From Cylindrotheca closterium (taxonomy: Eukaryota > Bacillariophyta > Bacillariophyceae > Bacillariales > Bacillariaceae): 64,000 nucleotides of DNA. The stretch is taken from the NCBI GenBank assembly GCA_933822405.4, contig CAKOGP040002447.1:1-64000 (forward strand), given 5' to 3'. The notes below the pieces were generated by a model, which was not told the origin of the DNA, searched no databases, and saw only the letters and a program-made list of their open reading frames with translations. Numbering within the stretch: the stretch's first letter is position 1; each line of letters starts with the position of its first letter. Below, one piece after another: positions 9,981 to 19,448 of the stretch. Both the position numbers and the translations under genes were made by a program.

Positions 9981-11771
9981 CTCTTGGCCCAGGTTCTTGT
10001 TAAAGTTACGGATTGCCCTGTCAACGGCATTCTTGAGTAGACGCTCTTGCAACATGACTTCTTCGTTGGTAGCATCTCCGACCTTGACCTTGGAGAACTC
10101 TTCAGAGAAATATCCACTCATTCCCGCGAATAGACCGTTCCCGTTCCAAACACCGTTTGATTGCGCGAGGTGCGCACTGGGGCCGGTATTTGGCGACGGT
10201 TCGTCTTCTCCAGTTGTTTTCTGCTTTCTGCACTTGTACCACTTTTTGTCTTTGAAGTGATAGAAATGCAAGGTTCCATTGATTTCTTGTTCCTTGGGAT
10301 CATCTCCCTTTGGAGCTGGAGGCCATTTGCTCTTTCCGGTCTTGTTGGTCTTGTCTCCCTTCTCTGAGCCCTTGGAAACTTGATCGCCCTTCTTCCCAGA
10401 TTCCTTCGAGGCTTTCTTCGCTGCCTTGGCTGCATCGAAAGCAGCTTTGGCCTTCTTCCCTTCGGGATTTGCTTCCAGATTGTGACGAGGACAAGTGGCA
10501 TTGCTCTGGCGACAGCTATCGCGTCCACACCCGAAGCACTTGGATCCTGATTTCCCTTTGGGTGGACTGATGTCGGCGGTGAAGGCAGCCGCTCGTGTTC
10601 CCTCCGTCTCCCATTGATTTAAAAGATTGAGCCTGTCATAGAACTTGCGGGCTTGGATTAAGATGGTTTCAGGCGTGCCGTATGCTGCTTCGCCTTCGAC
10701 GTTCTCGAGAAGACACCTCTGGTTCCCAAGCTTAAGTTCGCCTTGGAACAAATCGTCGAAGTCACCGTTTCCTGTGTTGCTGAATACCCTCAAAAGACGC
10801 TCTGACAAGCCCTTGGGCATGTGGCGCTCGCCAACAATTTCCCCTTTGGCATTGTGCTTCTCATTCTTTCGCAACATAAGGATGGTAGACTCAATTTCCG
10901 TGCAGAACTTGCGGATATTGCCATCATATACCTTGGAGTACAAATTGATGCCATCACCTTCTTCGAGAGAGTCCCGAAGTGCCTTGAGTGCGTGATAGCT
11001 GCTAGCAGAGATACGATCCATAAGAACTTTGTAGATGAGTGGACCCCACCCCCAGAAGTCTTTCGAGATCCCTGCGCTCTTCAAGTCTTCCTCGATACGA
11101 TCGATCATATCGCTCGTGCATTGATTCTTGAGATATGTTCCAGACCATTGAAGATCTGTTGGCATCCAAGAATTCTCACCCTGACTTTCGTCATAACCAT
11201 ATCCATAGAGGTATACGACTGAGTCGAAGACTTCTTCCAAGGTAAGAGTTGCATAACCTGACAAAAGATTTGCCGCTCGATTCTCAAGCTTGCTTTGTTC
11301 AAATTCCCCGTTCCTGTTCTTGATGGGAAATACTGTGTTGACAAAGAACCAATCGATCCCAAACTTCGTGAGATGCTCCGTGATGTGGTTCTCAACTTTT
11401 ATTACATCGTGGACTTCACTTGCTGTCTTGGCATAAGGTATGTCCTCGATTTGCTGGTTGCGACTATCGGCTGATGTTCCGCTAGCGTCTTTTTCCAACT
11501 GATGATACGCTTTCGGATTTGCTGTTCTCAACAGTTCTCGTTCCTCCTTTGGACAGATCACAGTTGACTTGATTAGATTGATCTGAAGCTTTGGCTTGGC
11601 TGAGAAGGTCACACCGCCAATAATATCCTTCGGTGGTGGTGGAGGAGTTCCGCTCTGTTGCGATTTCTGAGAAACACTCGCTGCAGGAGTATTCGGAGGT
11701 ATGTTGAACTGAACATTCCTTGGAACTGGACTTCCCCGACCGTCTTCTGTTACCATATCACTAGGATTCAT
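9978..11771 (-). CDS. gag: Ty1/copia Gag (capsid/nucleocapsid)
   Basis: Structural protein forming the virus-like particle. The first ATG in frame is at 11771 (MNPSDMVTEDGRG), giving 597 residues; the frame is open a few codons further 5' but without an ATG. The middle is helix-rich. Near residue 415 lies a cysteine cluster CFGCGRDSC...C (about 10545-10495) in the place of the nucleocapsid zinc knuckle, but its spacing (C-x2-C-x4-C-x6-C) departs from the usual C-x2-C-x4-H-x4-C. A Lys/Gly/Ser-rich basic stretch follows. It ends in UGA, with Pol continuing in the same frame. Confidence 0.9.
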   Translation of the reverse strand: MNPSDMVTEDGRGSPVPRNVQFNIPPNTPAASVSQKSQQSGTPPPPPKDIIGGVTFSAKPKLQINLIKSTVICPKEERELLRTANPKAYHQLEKDASGTSADSRNQQIEDIPYAKTASEVHDVIKVENHITEHLTKFGIDWFFVNTVFPIKNRNGEFEQSKLENRAANLLSGYATLTLEEVFDSVVYLYGYGYDESQGENSWMPTDLQWSGTYLKNQCTSDMIDRIEEDLKSAGISKDFWGWGPLIYKVLMDRISASSYHALKALRDSLEEGDGINLYSKVYDGNIRKFCTEIESTILMLRKNEKHNAKGEIVGERHMPKGLSERLLRVFSNTGNGDFDDLFQGELKLGNQRCLLENVEGEAAYGTPETILIQARKFYDRLNLLNQWETEGTRAAAFTADISPPKGKSGSKCFGCGRDSCRQSNATCPRHNLEANPEGKKAKAAFDAAKAAKKASKESGKKGDQVSKGSEKGDKTNKTGKSKWPPAPKGDDPKEQEINGTLHFYHFKDKKWYKCRKQKTTGEDEPSPNTGPSAHLAQSNGVWNGNGLFAGMSGYFSEEFSKVKVGDATNEEVMLQERLLKNAVDRAIRNFNKNLGQE

Positions 11772-11902
11772 GCTGCTGATCACTGAATCACTGATAGGTG
11801 TCGATAGACCTTCAAATTAGTAAAAGCGTTTTTGACTTATTTGTGGACGATATTGAAACAAACTTTCAATTTCCTTGTTGACAATCACAGTAAGAAGCGT
11901 AA

Positions 11903-11920
11903 AAGCTTGGGCTCATAACC
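11903..11920 (-). promoter_or_regulatory. Primer-binding site matching the initiator tRNA-Met anticodon arm
   Basis: Directly after the 5' LTR the minus strand reads GGTTATGAGCCC. Its complement, GGGCTCATAACC (plus 11909-11920), is the anticodon arm of eukaryotic initiator tRNA-Met, including the CAU anticodon. This is the copia-type arrangement, in which a half-tRNA cut in the anticodon loop primes minus-strand synthesis instead of the tRNA 3' end. Confidence 0.8.
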
Positions 11921-12243
11921 TGACAAGGTAGAATACTGTTAACGATGCTATAGATCCGAGACCGATATAGCCAGACAGTAAGATAAAACAGAGATTCTAT
12001 CCTTTTAATGATGTGATGTGATTTTACGATCTCCACAAAAGAGTGAGAGATGGAATTCACTCAAAGAGAGAGAATTCAGACAGTAGGTCCGTCTCACGTG
12101 ACACTGACGTGGTGACGTGAGATTGGACAATATGTATGTTGAAGTGCGCGTGCCCGAATGGAACACGGAATCTCAAGCGAAGATCAACGTCCTATGAGGA
12201 AGCCAAAACGGGAGGAATATATCAGCAGAATTCCACCCTAACA
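11921..12243 (-). repeat. 5' LTR (323 bp)
   Basis: Identical by eye to 4441-4763. It should carry the element's promoter and, with its partner, dates the insertion as recent. Confidence 0.96.
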
Positions 12244-12248
12244 GGAAT
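12244..12248. repeat. Target-site duplication, right copy (GGAAT)
   Basis: Matches 4436-4440 exactly and abuts the LTR end at 12243. Confidence 0.93.
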
Positions 12249-12886
12249 TAACGATAAAGTCAATCAGTCTTTCATGCGGTTACTTTGATTCCCGCTTTTT
12301 CGTTCAGCATGATGTGGCAAGCTTACAGACACTCACGATCAAACCCATTCTTCGCTGGAGATTGATGATGAATGATGAATGATGATGATGAATGATGATG
12401 ATGAGGAAGCATCCAAACATGACTGTCATCATCCCCGATTTGTATCCGGAACGAGCGGGGGCGAAAGTTTTTTTTAATATATTTCGACTGGAAAAAACGT
12501 CACTCCCGCGCTCACCGAGCATATATATGGCCATTGTCGCAATTCTACTTCCCACACATGTGAAACAATTGGTCGCAATAAATTATAAAACAGTCCGGAA
12601 TAATCACACTTAACCCCGCGAGTGACAACCTAAATGTCAATGTCGAACAGAAGAGCCGAAATTGAATCCTTTTTCTGAGCGGGAATCCACAAGAACAGCA
12701 TGATGCCGCCATGGAAACCATCACTGTTTTGAATTATCTCCGGAAGGGGTGATTTCATTCTTGCAATATAAAAAACATTCAACCCTGTTCTTGCAATACT
12801 CGCTTGCATCAAGTGGAATCCTTCTCACTCATAATATAACATATCCTTCCGTGGTGGATTTGAAAGCATTCCGCTTTTTGAATTTT
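12249..12886. other. intergenic, no gene seen
   Basis: Contains ATG/ATGATG repeats (about 12364-12402). Before the insertion this DNA was continuous with 4435. No supported gene; it should include the promoter of the Patched-like gene. Confidence 0.5.
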
Positions 12887-12895
12887 ATGACCTAA
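12887..12895 (+). promoter_or_regulatory. Minimal two-codon uORF before the Patched-like gene
   Basis: ATG ACC TAA ends one base before the main ATG at 12897. If transcription starts upstream, ribosomes would meet this uORF first and would have to reinitiate or leaky-scan. Confidence 0.4.
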
Positions 12896-12896
12896 G

Positions 12897-15779
12897 ATGC
12901 CTAAGAAAGACTTGACAAAGAAAACTTCTACCATGTCCACCATGCCCGAGGGCTTCACCAGCGAGGACTTGGAGAATAATAACAATAATAATAATAGCAA
13001 TGGTAATGATGACTTCGACGAAGTTCCCTTGTCTCACAACAATCACAGTGACAAGAAGAAGAAGAAGAAACTCTATGAGGAGGAGGATGAAACATCTGAA
13101 ACAGCATCCGATTCGAACAACAAACCATCCAAGTTCTCTGCCGCTTGGACTAACGCGTTGGTCCAAATTCGCAAACCCATTTCCAGAATGGTCTGTTGGA
13201 TGGGTGACTCGGCTGCCGCCCATCCCAAAATGACCATCGCCATTGGAATCGTCTTGGCCTTTGAATTGGCCATTATTGGTGTCCTCACTAATTTTTATTT
13301 GGAAATTGATGGAGATGTCTTGTGGACTCCCACACCCTCTCGAGTGCTGAGCCATGGAGATTACGTGGCCAACCAAGCGGGCTTTCCCTCTCCCCCTCGC
13401 TGGTCTCGCTTTACGGTGCATGCCGATGGAGGCAATGTCTTGAGCGATCCGGAAGAAGGCCTTCGCCGAGTCTTTACTCTCCTCGAAACCGTGACTAGCA
13501 CTCCTGGATATGCCGATGTGTGCAAGGAAGCGACCGTTACCATGAAGGATAACGAGAATGGCGGAACTACTTGCGGGATCGCTTCCATTACCAAATTCTA
13601 TGACTACTCTTTGACCAATTTTGAATCCAAGCTCAACAACAACAACAACAACAACAACAACAACGTGTTGACTCAAATCAGTCAGCCGACCTATCCAGAT
13701 GGAACTCCCGTGGAAGTCAAGGAGATTATGGGAAATCCCCAATACGAAAATGAATTGCTGACCTATGCCCAGCTCCTAATCATGACCATTGACTTTCCCG
13801 AAACCGACGCTGCCTTTGAATTCGAAGACATCATGTTGGATCGTGTGCTGGCACTCCAGGAACAATGGCTATCGGAACCAAATAATCCATACCGCCTCGA
13901 AGCCTTTGCCGAACGATCCTTTGATGACGAGTTTAGTCGAGCCATTGTGAACGACATTCCATTGGTCCCCATGATATTTTTCGTCATGAGCATTTTTACC
14001 GGTCTCGTTTTCTTTCGCAAGAATTGGATTCATTCGCGTTGCTTGCTTGGATTCGGGGCCGTGTGTTCCATCTTTTTGAGCATCATGGTCGGTTATGGTA
14101 TCATGTTTATCATTGGGGTCCCATTCACATCCATGACCCAAATTGTACCATTCATCATGTTTGGTATTGGATTGGACGATGCCTTTATCATTTGGGGCGC
14201 CTACCAACGCATGGATCGATCCATTCCAGCGGTGGATCGAGTGCACGATACCATGGAAGAAGTGGGAGTCTCCATCTTTGTCACCACCTTCACGTCTGTG
14301 GTAGCCTTTGGGTTGGGAGGGTTGTCCAAGGTTCCTGCCGTCTACTGGTTGTGCGCCTACGCGGCTCCAACGATTCTCATTGATTTCATCTATCAGACGA
14401 CGTTCTTTGTCGCCTTGATTATCTTGGATGAGCAACGGGTGGAAGCCAAGAAGCGTGATTGCTTCACTTGCCTCAAGGCTCCCCAACAACAAGAAGGAGA
14501 AGATCAAGACGACCAAGCTCCCGAGATACCCGTGGTCGATCGTTTCATGGTCTGGTACAGTGATTTCTTAATGAAACCGATCGTCAAGGTGATTGTCTTG
14601 GCCATTTTCTTTGGAATCTTTGGTGGATTGTCCTACAGTGCTTCCTTGTTGAAGCAAGAGTTTTACTTCACCGATGTACTTCCGTCGGATTCGTATGTGG
14701 CCGACTTTTGGGACAAATATCAAGTCTACACAGGTGGATCCGGTGTGGCTCCCTATGTGGTCTTTCGAGACATTGATCAAAGTGATCCAGCCATTCAAGC
14801 CCAAATGGATACCTACGTCAATGACATTGTGGCCATGGACGAAATCAGTTCCCAACCAGATTTCTTTTGGGTCCGGGATTTCCAAGCATTCTTGACTTCT
14901 ACCCAGACCATGTCGTCCTTGGTTGCTGGCTTTCCAAAAGACAGTCCTGCCTATGTGACCTACAGTGGGTCACCATCTACAATTGCTGACACCATGGGCA
15001 ATTTGGCCTTTGAACAACAATTGGATGTCTTTTTGACAGTTCCATCCTTTGACAAATTGTACAGCAAAAATATCGTTCGCAATCAAGCTGGAAATGTGAC
15101 TGTGTCTAGAACTCGAGTGCGAATGGACCGGGTCAACCAACGCAGCGTCGATTCTCTGGTCGACACCTTGGAGACTCAACGAGTCATTACCGAGAATACT
15201 TCCATCAATAATGGAGTGGATCCGGACAATTGGAAGTTCTTTACCTTTGACGAGTTATTTTACATTTGGCAATTCTATACCGAATCCCCTTCCGAGTTGG
15301 TATTGAGCACCATTTTGGGAGTGAGTGCGGTTTCCATCATTTCCTTGATATTCATTCCACATTGGAGTTCGGTCCTCTTTGTGGCTCCCATCATCTCCAT
15401 CTTGTATGTGGACTTGCTGGGCTTTTTGCAGCTGTGTGGAGTCGCCATCAACGCAGTCAGTTACATTTCGTTGGTCATGTCGATTGGATTGATGGTCGAC
15501 TTTTTGCTTCACATCCTGCTAAGATTCTTTGAATCCAAAGAGACCACAAGAGAGGCCAAGGTGAAAGATGTCTTGCAGACCATGGGAGCATCCATCCTCG
15601 TTGGGGGCATTTCGACATTTTTGGGAGTTCTTCCATTGGTATTCTCGACAAGCACTGTATTTAGCACCATCTTCTACTGTTTCTTGGGCTTGGTCGTCTT
15701 GGGCATCACCCACGGTTTGATCTTTTTGCCCGTGGTGCTGTCTCTGCTGGGCCCAACTGTCGTCCTGGAGCTTCAATAA
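12897..15779 (+). CDS. Patched/NPC1-type RND membrane protein with sterol-sensing domain
   Basis: Polytopic membrane protein of the eukaryotic RND superfamily (Patched, PTCHD, NPC1), whose members move sterols or other lipids across membranes. Single exon, 960 residues. After an Asn- and Lys-rich cytosolic N-terminus comes TM1 (about residues 108-132), an extracytosolic loop, then a five-TM sterol-sensing block (about 350-515) with GIGLDDAFIIWG (the G-x3-DD motif of RND proteins). A second loop and TM block follow (about 555-580 and 798-960), with a partner motif MSIGLMVDF. An AAC run near 13636-13665 encodes poly-Asn in the first loop. The start ATG is preceded by a two-codon uORF (12887-12895). 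Substrate unknown. Confidence 0.9.
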   Translation: MPKKDLTKKTSTMSTMPEGFTSEDLENNNNNNNSNGNDDFDEVPLSHNNHSDKKKKKKLYEEEDETSETASDSNNKPSKFSAAWTNALVQIRKPISRMVCWMGDSAAAHPKMTIAIGIVLAFELAIIGVLTNFYLEIDGDVLWTPTPSRVLSHGDYVANQAGFPSPPRWSRFTVHADGGNVLSDPEEGLRRVFTLLETVTSTPGYADVCKEATVTMKDNENGGTTCGIASITKFYDYSLTNFESKLNNNNNNNNNNVLTQISQPTYPDGTPVEVKEIMGNPQYENELLTYAQLLIMTIDFPETDAAFEFEDIMLDRVLALQEQWLSEPNNPYRLEAFAERSFDDEFSRAIVNDIPLVPMIFFVMSIFTGLVFFRKNWIHSRCLLGFGAVCSIFLSIMVGYGIMFIIGVPFTSMTQIVPFIMFGIGLDDAFIIWGAYQRMDRSIPAVDRVHDTMEEVGVSIFVTTFTSVVAFGLGGLSKVPAVYWLCAYAAPTILIDFIYQTTFFVALIILDEQRVEAKKRDCFTCLKAPQQQEGEDQDDQAPEIPVVDRFMVWYSDFLMKPIVKVIVLAIFFGIFGGLSYSASLLKQEFYFTDVLPSDSYVADFWDKYQVYTGGSGVAPYVVFRDIDQSDPAIQAQMDTYVNDIVAMDEISSQPDFFWVRDFQAFLTSTQTMSSLVAGFPKDSPAYVTYSGSPSTIADTMGNLAFEQQLDVFLTVPSFDKLYSKNIVRNQAGNVTVSRTRVRMDRVNQRSVDSLVDTLETQRVITENTSINNGVDPDNWKFFTFDELFYIWQFYTESPSELVLSTILGVSAVSIISLIFIPHWSSVLFVAPIISILYVDLLGFLQLCGVAINAVSYISLVMSIGLMVDFLLHILLRFFESKETTREAKVKDVLQTMGASILVGGISTFLGVLPLVFSTSTVFSTIFYCFLGLVVLGITHGLIFLPVVLSLLGPTVVLELQ

Positions 15780-16329
15780 ATCAACGAAAGGAGAATGTAA
15801 ATTAGTAAATATTCATGTATATATATTATGCAATGACAAAGAGCACTCCTACCTATGTACAGCATCGGATCCTGAAGGGTACGCAGTCGTTCGAGATTCA
15901 GGATCGTTCACCACTGTTTCGTCTTTTCGAACGTGTTATTGGAACTAGCTTGATGCACTAAAATGTGGGATGATCTTATTTAGTTTGTGCGGTAATGGAG
16001 TATAAACACGTTTTGTCAACCGGCTTTGGGTCGGATCTTACACAACTCTTGCAGATGTGATTCAACTCATGTGGATGTCATTCAACTCTTGTGCATCATT
16101 CCGTTTGAAGATTTGGCGATTTTGGACTAATCTGACTCAACTCTGAATCTTGTTGATTGGACTACTTTCCACCAAAAGCTCCTAAATAAACTTTAAAAAT
16201 TCGGTTTTGCGAGTATTTTAAAATCTGGATCTGACGAAAACAAGTCCCGCGGGCCGTGGAAGTTGAGAAAAATCTTGCCGGATTCCCGGATTACAAGTTT
16301 CCGAGTTGCGGAGGGCATTGATTCAAGAA
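15780..16329. other. intergenic, no gene seen
   Basis: Separates two plus-strand genes. Contains a near-palindrome around GGATCCTGA / TTCAGGATC (15869-15905). No supported gene. Confidence 0.5.
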
Positions 16330-18228
16330 ATGATTATGATGGAGGACAATGCCATAATGCTTGAGAAAGATCATATCAAAACTTCGATGAGTTATCGCGT
16401 CGCTGCTATTGGTCTAGTGGTTTTTGTGGTTTTTGGAGCTATCCTTGGCACGTCCACAAATGTGTTCAAATCATCGGATCCTCAATCACCGTTATTAGAC
16501 TCGTCATCAGATCTTTTGAGGCGTGGTGTTTCTCGACAGACTTCCGAGCTTCCCACACAAGCTCCTTTTGATGTTCAATCGTTTATTGATGATCAAGTCG
16601 CCCAAGGCGAAACGCATATCATAATACCCCCTGGACGACACTATGTGGATCCACAACATAACTACGGGAAAGTCCATCTGCTATTTCAAAACTTGCAAGA
16701 CATTGTCATTGATGGTATGGACGAGGCCGAAATTGTATGCACCAAAACTACAAGAGCGATCAATCTATTGAACTGCAGAAACGTTACCTTGAAAGGTTTG
16801 ATTGTGGATTACGATCCATTGCCGTTTTCGCAAGGCATAATTGAAAGCATTTCGGATGACCAACTGGAATTGACCGTTTCCATGATTGATGGATATCCAG
16901 CAGCCGACACGATTGAAGAAATGGGAAAAATTGAAATCTACGACCCCGCTACTGATGAACTTGCTACACCCACATACTATGGAGTAAATGTCGGTTTGGC
17001 AGATGGAACTGGAAAGAATGTCGTAGTGAAGAAACAGCTACATCATGTGCCGCTGTCAGAAGAAAAAGTGGGCGATATTGTGGTATTTGGCTCCTCCAAC
17101 ATTGCGAATCCGATTCCTCATGCAATCTACGCCCAGGACTCCACAGATTTGCTTTTTGAACGAGTCACGCTGTATGCCTCCAATAAGTTTGGCTTCCTAG
17201 AGAGGGATTGCACGGCATCTGGATACGTTAGCAGCTCTGTTGACCGTCGACTACCCGAGGACGACATCAAGCAACGTGGATACAGACGCCTTCGTAGTGC
17301 AAATGCGGATGCCTTTCATTCGAAACATGCACCAATTGGGCCTCGGTTCCAAAATGTAATTGCCCGGTACAATGCGGACGATGGAATCGCCATCAATGGC
17401 GACTACCATCTTATTTCAAATGTTCCTTCTGGTTTGGATAATACGATTCGTGTCATTGGAAAAAATGATGATGTGCCAAATCTATCCGAAGGCGATATGG
17501 TGGAGCTGGTCAAGTACAGTGGCGAACGCATTGAGAGTGCCAAGATCCTATCGTTCGATACCGAAAGTAGCTATCCACTTGACCAAGCCGAGAAAGAATT
17601 TCTAAATCAACAAAGCTTTGCCGGTCGGACCAAGCTGACGAACTTCGCCACCAAGGTGTACACGGTGACATTGGACCGCTCTATTGACGTGACAATGGGT
17701 AGTCTTATCGCCTCGGCAAATCGACTTGGCAATGGTTTCCGAGTGCAAGACTGTATCTTGGGACCAAACAGAGCACGGGGGATGCTCGTCAAGGCTAGTG
17801 ATGGAGTTGTTACTGGGAACATTGTTCAAGACACTTGGTTATCAGGAATCATGCTCGCTCCCGAATACTCGTGGCTGGAAGCAGGTACCGGAGCCAATCT
17901 GCTGATCGCCAACAATACCATTACGAGATCTCGTGACGTTGCCATCAATTTGCATGCACGGGGTGGAGATGGTACAGTCGCTCCACCTGGTGCACATTCT
18001 GGAATAACGATAGAAGACAATCGCATTGTGGATTCGTCCATGCCAGCGATTGCTGTGACATCGACAAAGGACTTATTCCTCTTTCGAAATACCATTGATG
18101 GGGCCAACAATGCCTATGTTCCACGATGGATGAGAGGAGAGTTTGGCCGAGAAGAAGACCCCAATCGACAGGTCTATTTGGAGAACGTCGCAGGTGTCGT
18201 CACAGGCCTTGGCTTCACGAATCCTTAG
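16330..18228 (+). CDS. Membrane-anchored right-handed beta-helix protein (copy 1)
   Basis: 632 residues from the first in-frame ATG at 16330; the frame is open slightly further 5' but only with a TTG. A short cytosolic N-terminus precedes one hydrophobic segment (YRVAAIGLVVFVVFGAILG, about residues 24-44), then a luminal or extracellular body: a type II membrane protein. The body has pectin-lyase-fold features, with repeated short beta/N turns (DIVIDGMDEAEIVC, NVTLKGLIVDYD, NRARGMLVKASDGVVTGN, LLIANNTITRSRDVAI) and DDGIAING. Such folds bind or cleave polysaccharides; no catalytic residues can be assigned. A paralogue lies at 22872-24998 on the other strand, very similar except for a Pro/Thr stalk missing here. 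Confidence 0.85.
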   Translation: MIMMEDNAIMLEKDHIKTSMSYRVAAIGLVVFVVFGAILGTSTNVFKSSDPQSPLLDSSSDLLRRGVSRQTSELPTQAPFDVQSFIDDQVAQGETHIIIPPGRHYVDPQHNYGKVHLLFQNLQDIVIDGMDEAEIVCTKTTRAINLLNCRNVTLKGLIVDYDPLPFSQGIIESISDDQLELTVSMIDGYPAADTIEEMGKIEIYDPATDELATPTYYGVNVGLADGTGKNVVVKKQLHHVPLSEEKVGDIVVFGSSNIANPIPHAIYAQDSTDLLFERVTLYASNKFGFLERDCTASGYVSSSVDRRLPEDDIKQRGYRRLRSANADAFHSKHAPIGPRFQNVIARYNADDGIAINGDYHLISNVPSGLDNTIRVIGKNDDVPNLSEGDMVELVKYSGERIESAKILSFDTESSYPLDQAEKEFLNQQSFAGRTKLTNFATKVYTVTLDRSIDVTMGSLIASANRLGNGFRVQDCILGPNRARGMLVKASDGVVTGNIVQDTWLSGIMLAPEYSWLEAGTGANLLIANNTITRSRDVAINLHARGGDGTVAPPGAHSGITIEDNRIVDSSMPAIAVTSTKDLFLFRNTIDGANNAYVPRWMRGEFGREEDPNRQVYLENVAGVVTGLGFTNP

Positions 18229-18636
18229 CGAATGAATCATCAATCGGACGACAAGCTTGTCAGACCAAATCATCACATTATACATAGCAGTGGTGGCAGG
18301 AGGAGCATAAGAGTCCTGAAATCAACAAGGCTGCCTCCCAGCGAAAAATAAGGAATCCTCGCGTCACATCGTTCATCACGCATGGATACTACAATTATGC
18401 CTATGATACAGCTATCCCTCGAGCGTACCGGTATGTATGGAAACTCATCATCACATACGCACGGCATGCATGCATGGACTTGCTTCATCTATCAGACGGA
18501 TACTAATAGTATTGAAAATAAGATTTGCAAGTTTCTAGTATCGACATTTAGCCTACCATAAACTATATATAGCAGAGGCGCACGGATTGCATACTAGTGT
18601 CTTTTGATGTGACATCCAAGTTGACTATAGGTGAAT
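18229..18636. other. intergenic between convergent genes
   Basis: Between the ends of beta-helix copy 1 (+) and the selenoprotein transcript (-). Contains a TACCGGTA palindrome near 18426. No supported gene. Confidence 0.5.
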
Positions 18637-18692
18637 CATTCACTATCTCAGGACCTTTGAAATCATTTTCAAAGAGTCCGTCATTCCAGTGC
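18637..18692 (-). promoter_or_regulatory. SECIS element of SelH copy 1
   Basis: In the 3' UTR on the minus strand, about 160 nt past the stop codon. Lower helix CACT/AGTG (18691..18688 with 18644..18641); 5' core AUGA (18684..18681); upper helix GGAC/GUCC plus CUUUGA/UCAAAG with one bulged U; an apical loop rich in A with the required AA; 3' core UGAG (18650..18647). This has every element of a eukaryotic form I SECIS (AUGA, AA, GA quartet) at the right spacing, about 12 nt from AUGA to AA. Confidence 0.9.
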
Positions 18693-18845
18693 TCTTTCTT
18701 CACCAGCTGTCTTCGTTGGATGCCAAAATCATGTCATGTTTTTTTTATTATAAAAATATTCTTTTACTGTCAGATCGAAAGGCGATACCTGCCACTCTTT
18801 CCTAACTATAAAAGCATTTTTCCTTATTTTTTTCCCGATTCTTTT

Positions 18846-19448
18846 TTAAGAAATAGCTGCAACCACCTTGGCACAAACATCGTCCATATCCAACGCCTTG
18901 AGCGGAGGAAACGGACGCTTCAATCCCACAAGCTCTACAATAGGAGCCTCCACACCACTCACTCGAACTACAAAGTTACCCTTGCCAGGCTGATGTGTAG
19001 ATGCGGAGGAGAAATGTTGTAAGATGCATGTTAGACGAAAAATGATTAGTAGGCATATACAGCATAAGCTTACCTTCTCCTTGTTGATTTCTACAACAGC
19101 CTTGTCCCCCACGGCCTTGACAATTTTGGCAGCTCGAGACTTGAATGCGCCTCATTGCTTGCAAGCTTCGACGGAAACCACAGACTTGTCTTCAGAAGCA
19201 CCAGCCGGTTCCTCTTCAGCGACTTCCTCTTCTTCGTCTTCAACAGGAGCAGCAACTTCTTCCTCCTCCTTCTTGGCAGCCTTTTTCTTTGGGGCCTTCT
19301 TGGCAGGCTTGGCAGCTTTTGCCTTGGGGGCGGCCTTCTTTTTGGGTGCCGCCTTCTTCTTGGGCGATGACTCTGCTGCTACAACAGGCTCTTCTTCTAC
19401 CTTGGCAGGAGCCTTGGGTCGAGTGGAGGAACGTGTGACTCTGGCCAT
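18846..19448 (-). CDS. SELENOH: Selenoprotein H, copy 1: UGA-encoded selenocysteine in a CxxU motif
   Basis: Rdx-family thioredoxin-like redox protein. Exon 1 (19448..19074) starts ATG GCC; its codon 99 is TGA (19154..19152), and the same frame runs on through AAKIVKAVGDKAVVEINKEK to a GTAAGC donor. Exon 2 (18989..18846) follows a TCAG acceptor in phase 0 and ends TAA. With TGA as Sec, the protein is 172 residues with CKQU (C-x-x-U) followed by the SelH-typical C-terminus (GKGNFVVRVSG, LKRPFPPLKALDMDDV). The first half is a Lys/Ala/Pro-rich histone-tail-like region with PKKKAA repeats and then an acidic stretch, fitting nuclear location and nucleic-acid binding as known for SelH. A SECIS lies in the 3' UTR. 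A standard caller would stop at residue 98 and lose the redox domain. Confidence 0.92.

Larger units (their letters stand above)
4441..12243 (-). mobile_element. Complete Ty1/copia LTR retrotransposon, 7,803 bp
   Basis: The element reads on the minus strand: 5' LTR 12243..11921, primer-binding site, gag 11771..9978, a UGA codon, pol 9977..4830, polypurine tract, 3' LTR 4763..4441. The domain order protease, integrase, reverse transcriptase, RNase H is diagnostic of Ty1/copia (Pseudoviridae-type). The LTRs are identical by eye over 323 bp, the 5-bp target duplication is perfect, and gag and pol lack frameshifts, so insertion was recent and the element may be competent. It sits in intergenic DNA between the TPR relic and the Patched-like gene. 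Diatom genomes are known to carry many copia lineages; I cannot assign this one to a named family from sequence alone. Confidence 0.97.

Noticed and set aside
12885..13742. 285-codon minus-strand frame opposite the Patched-like gene
   Set aside because: Shadow frame; codon pattern and TM segments belong to the plus strand.
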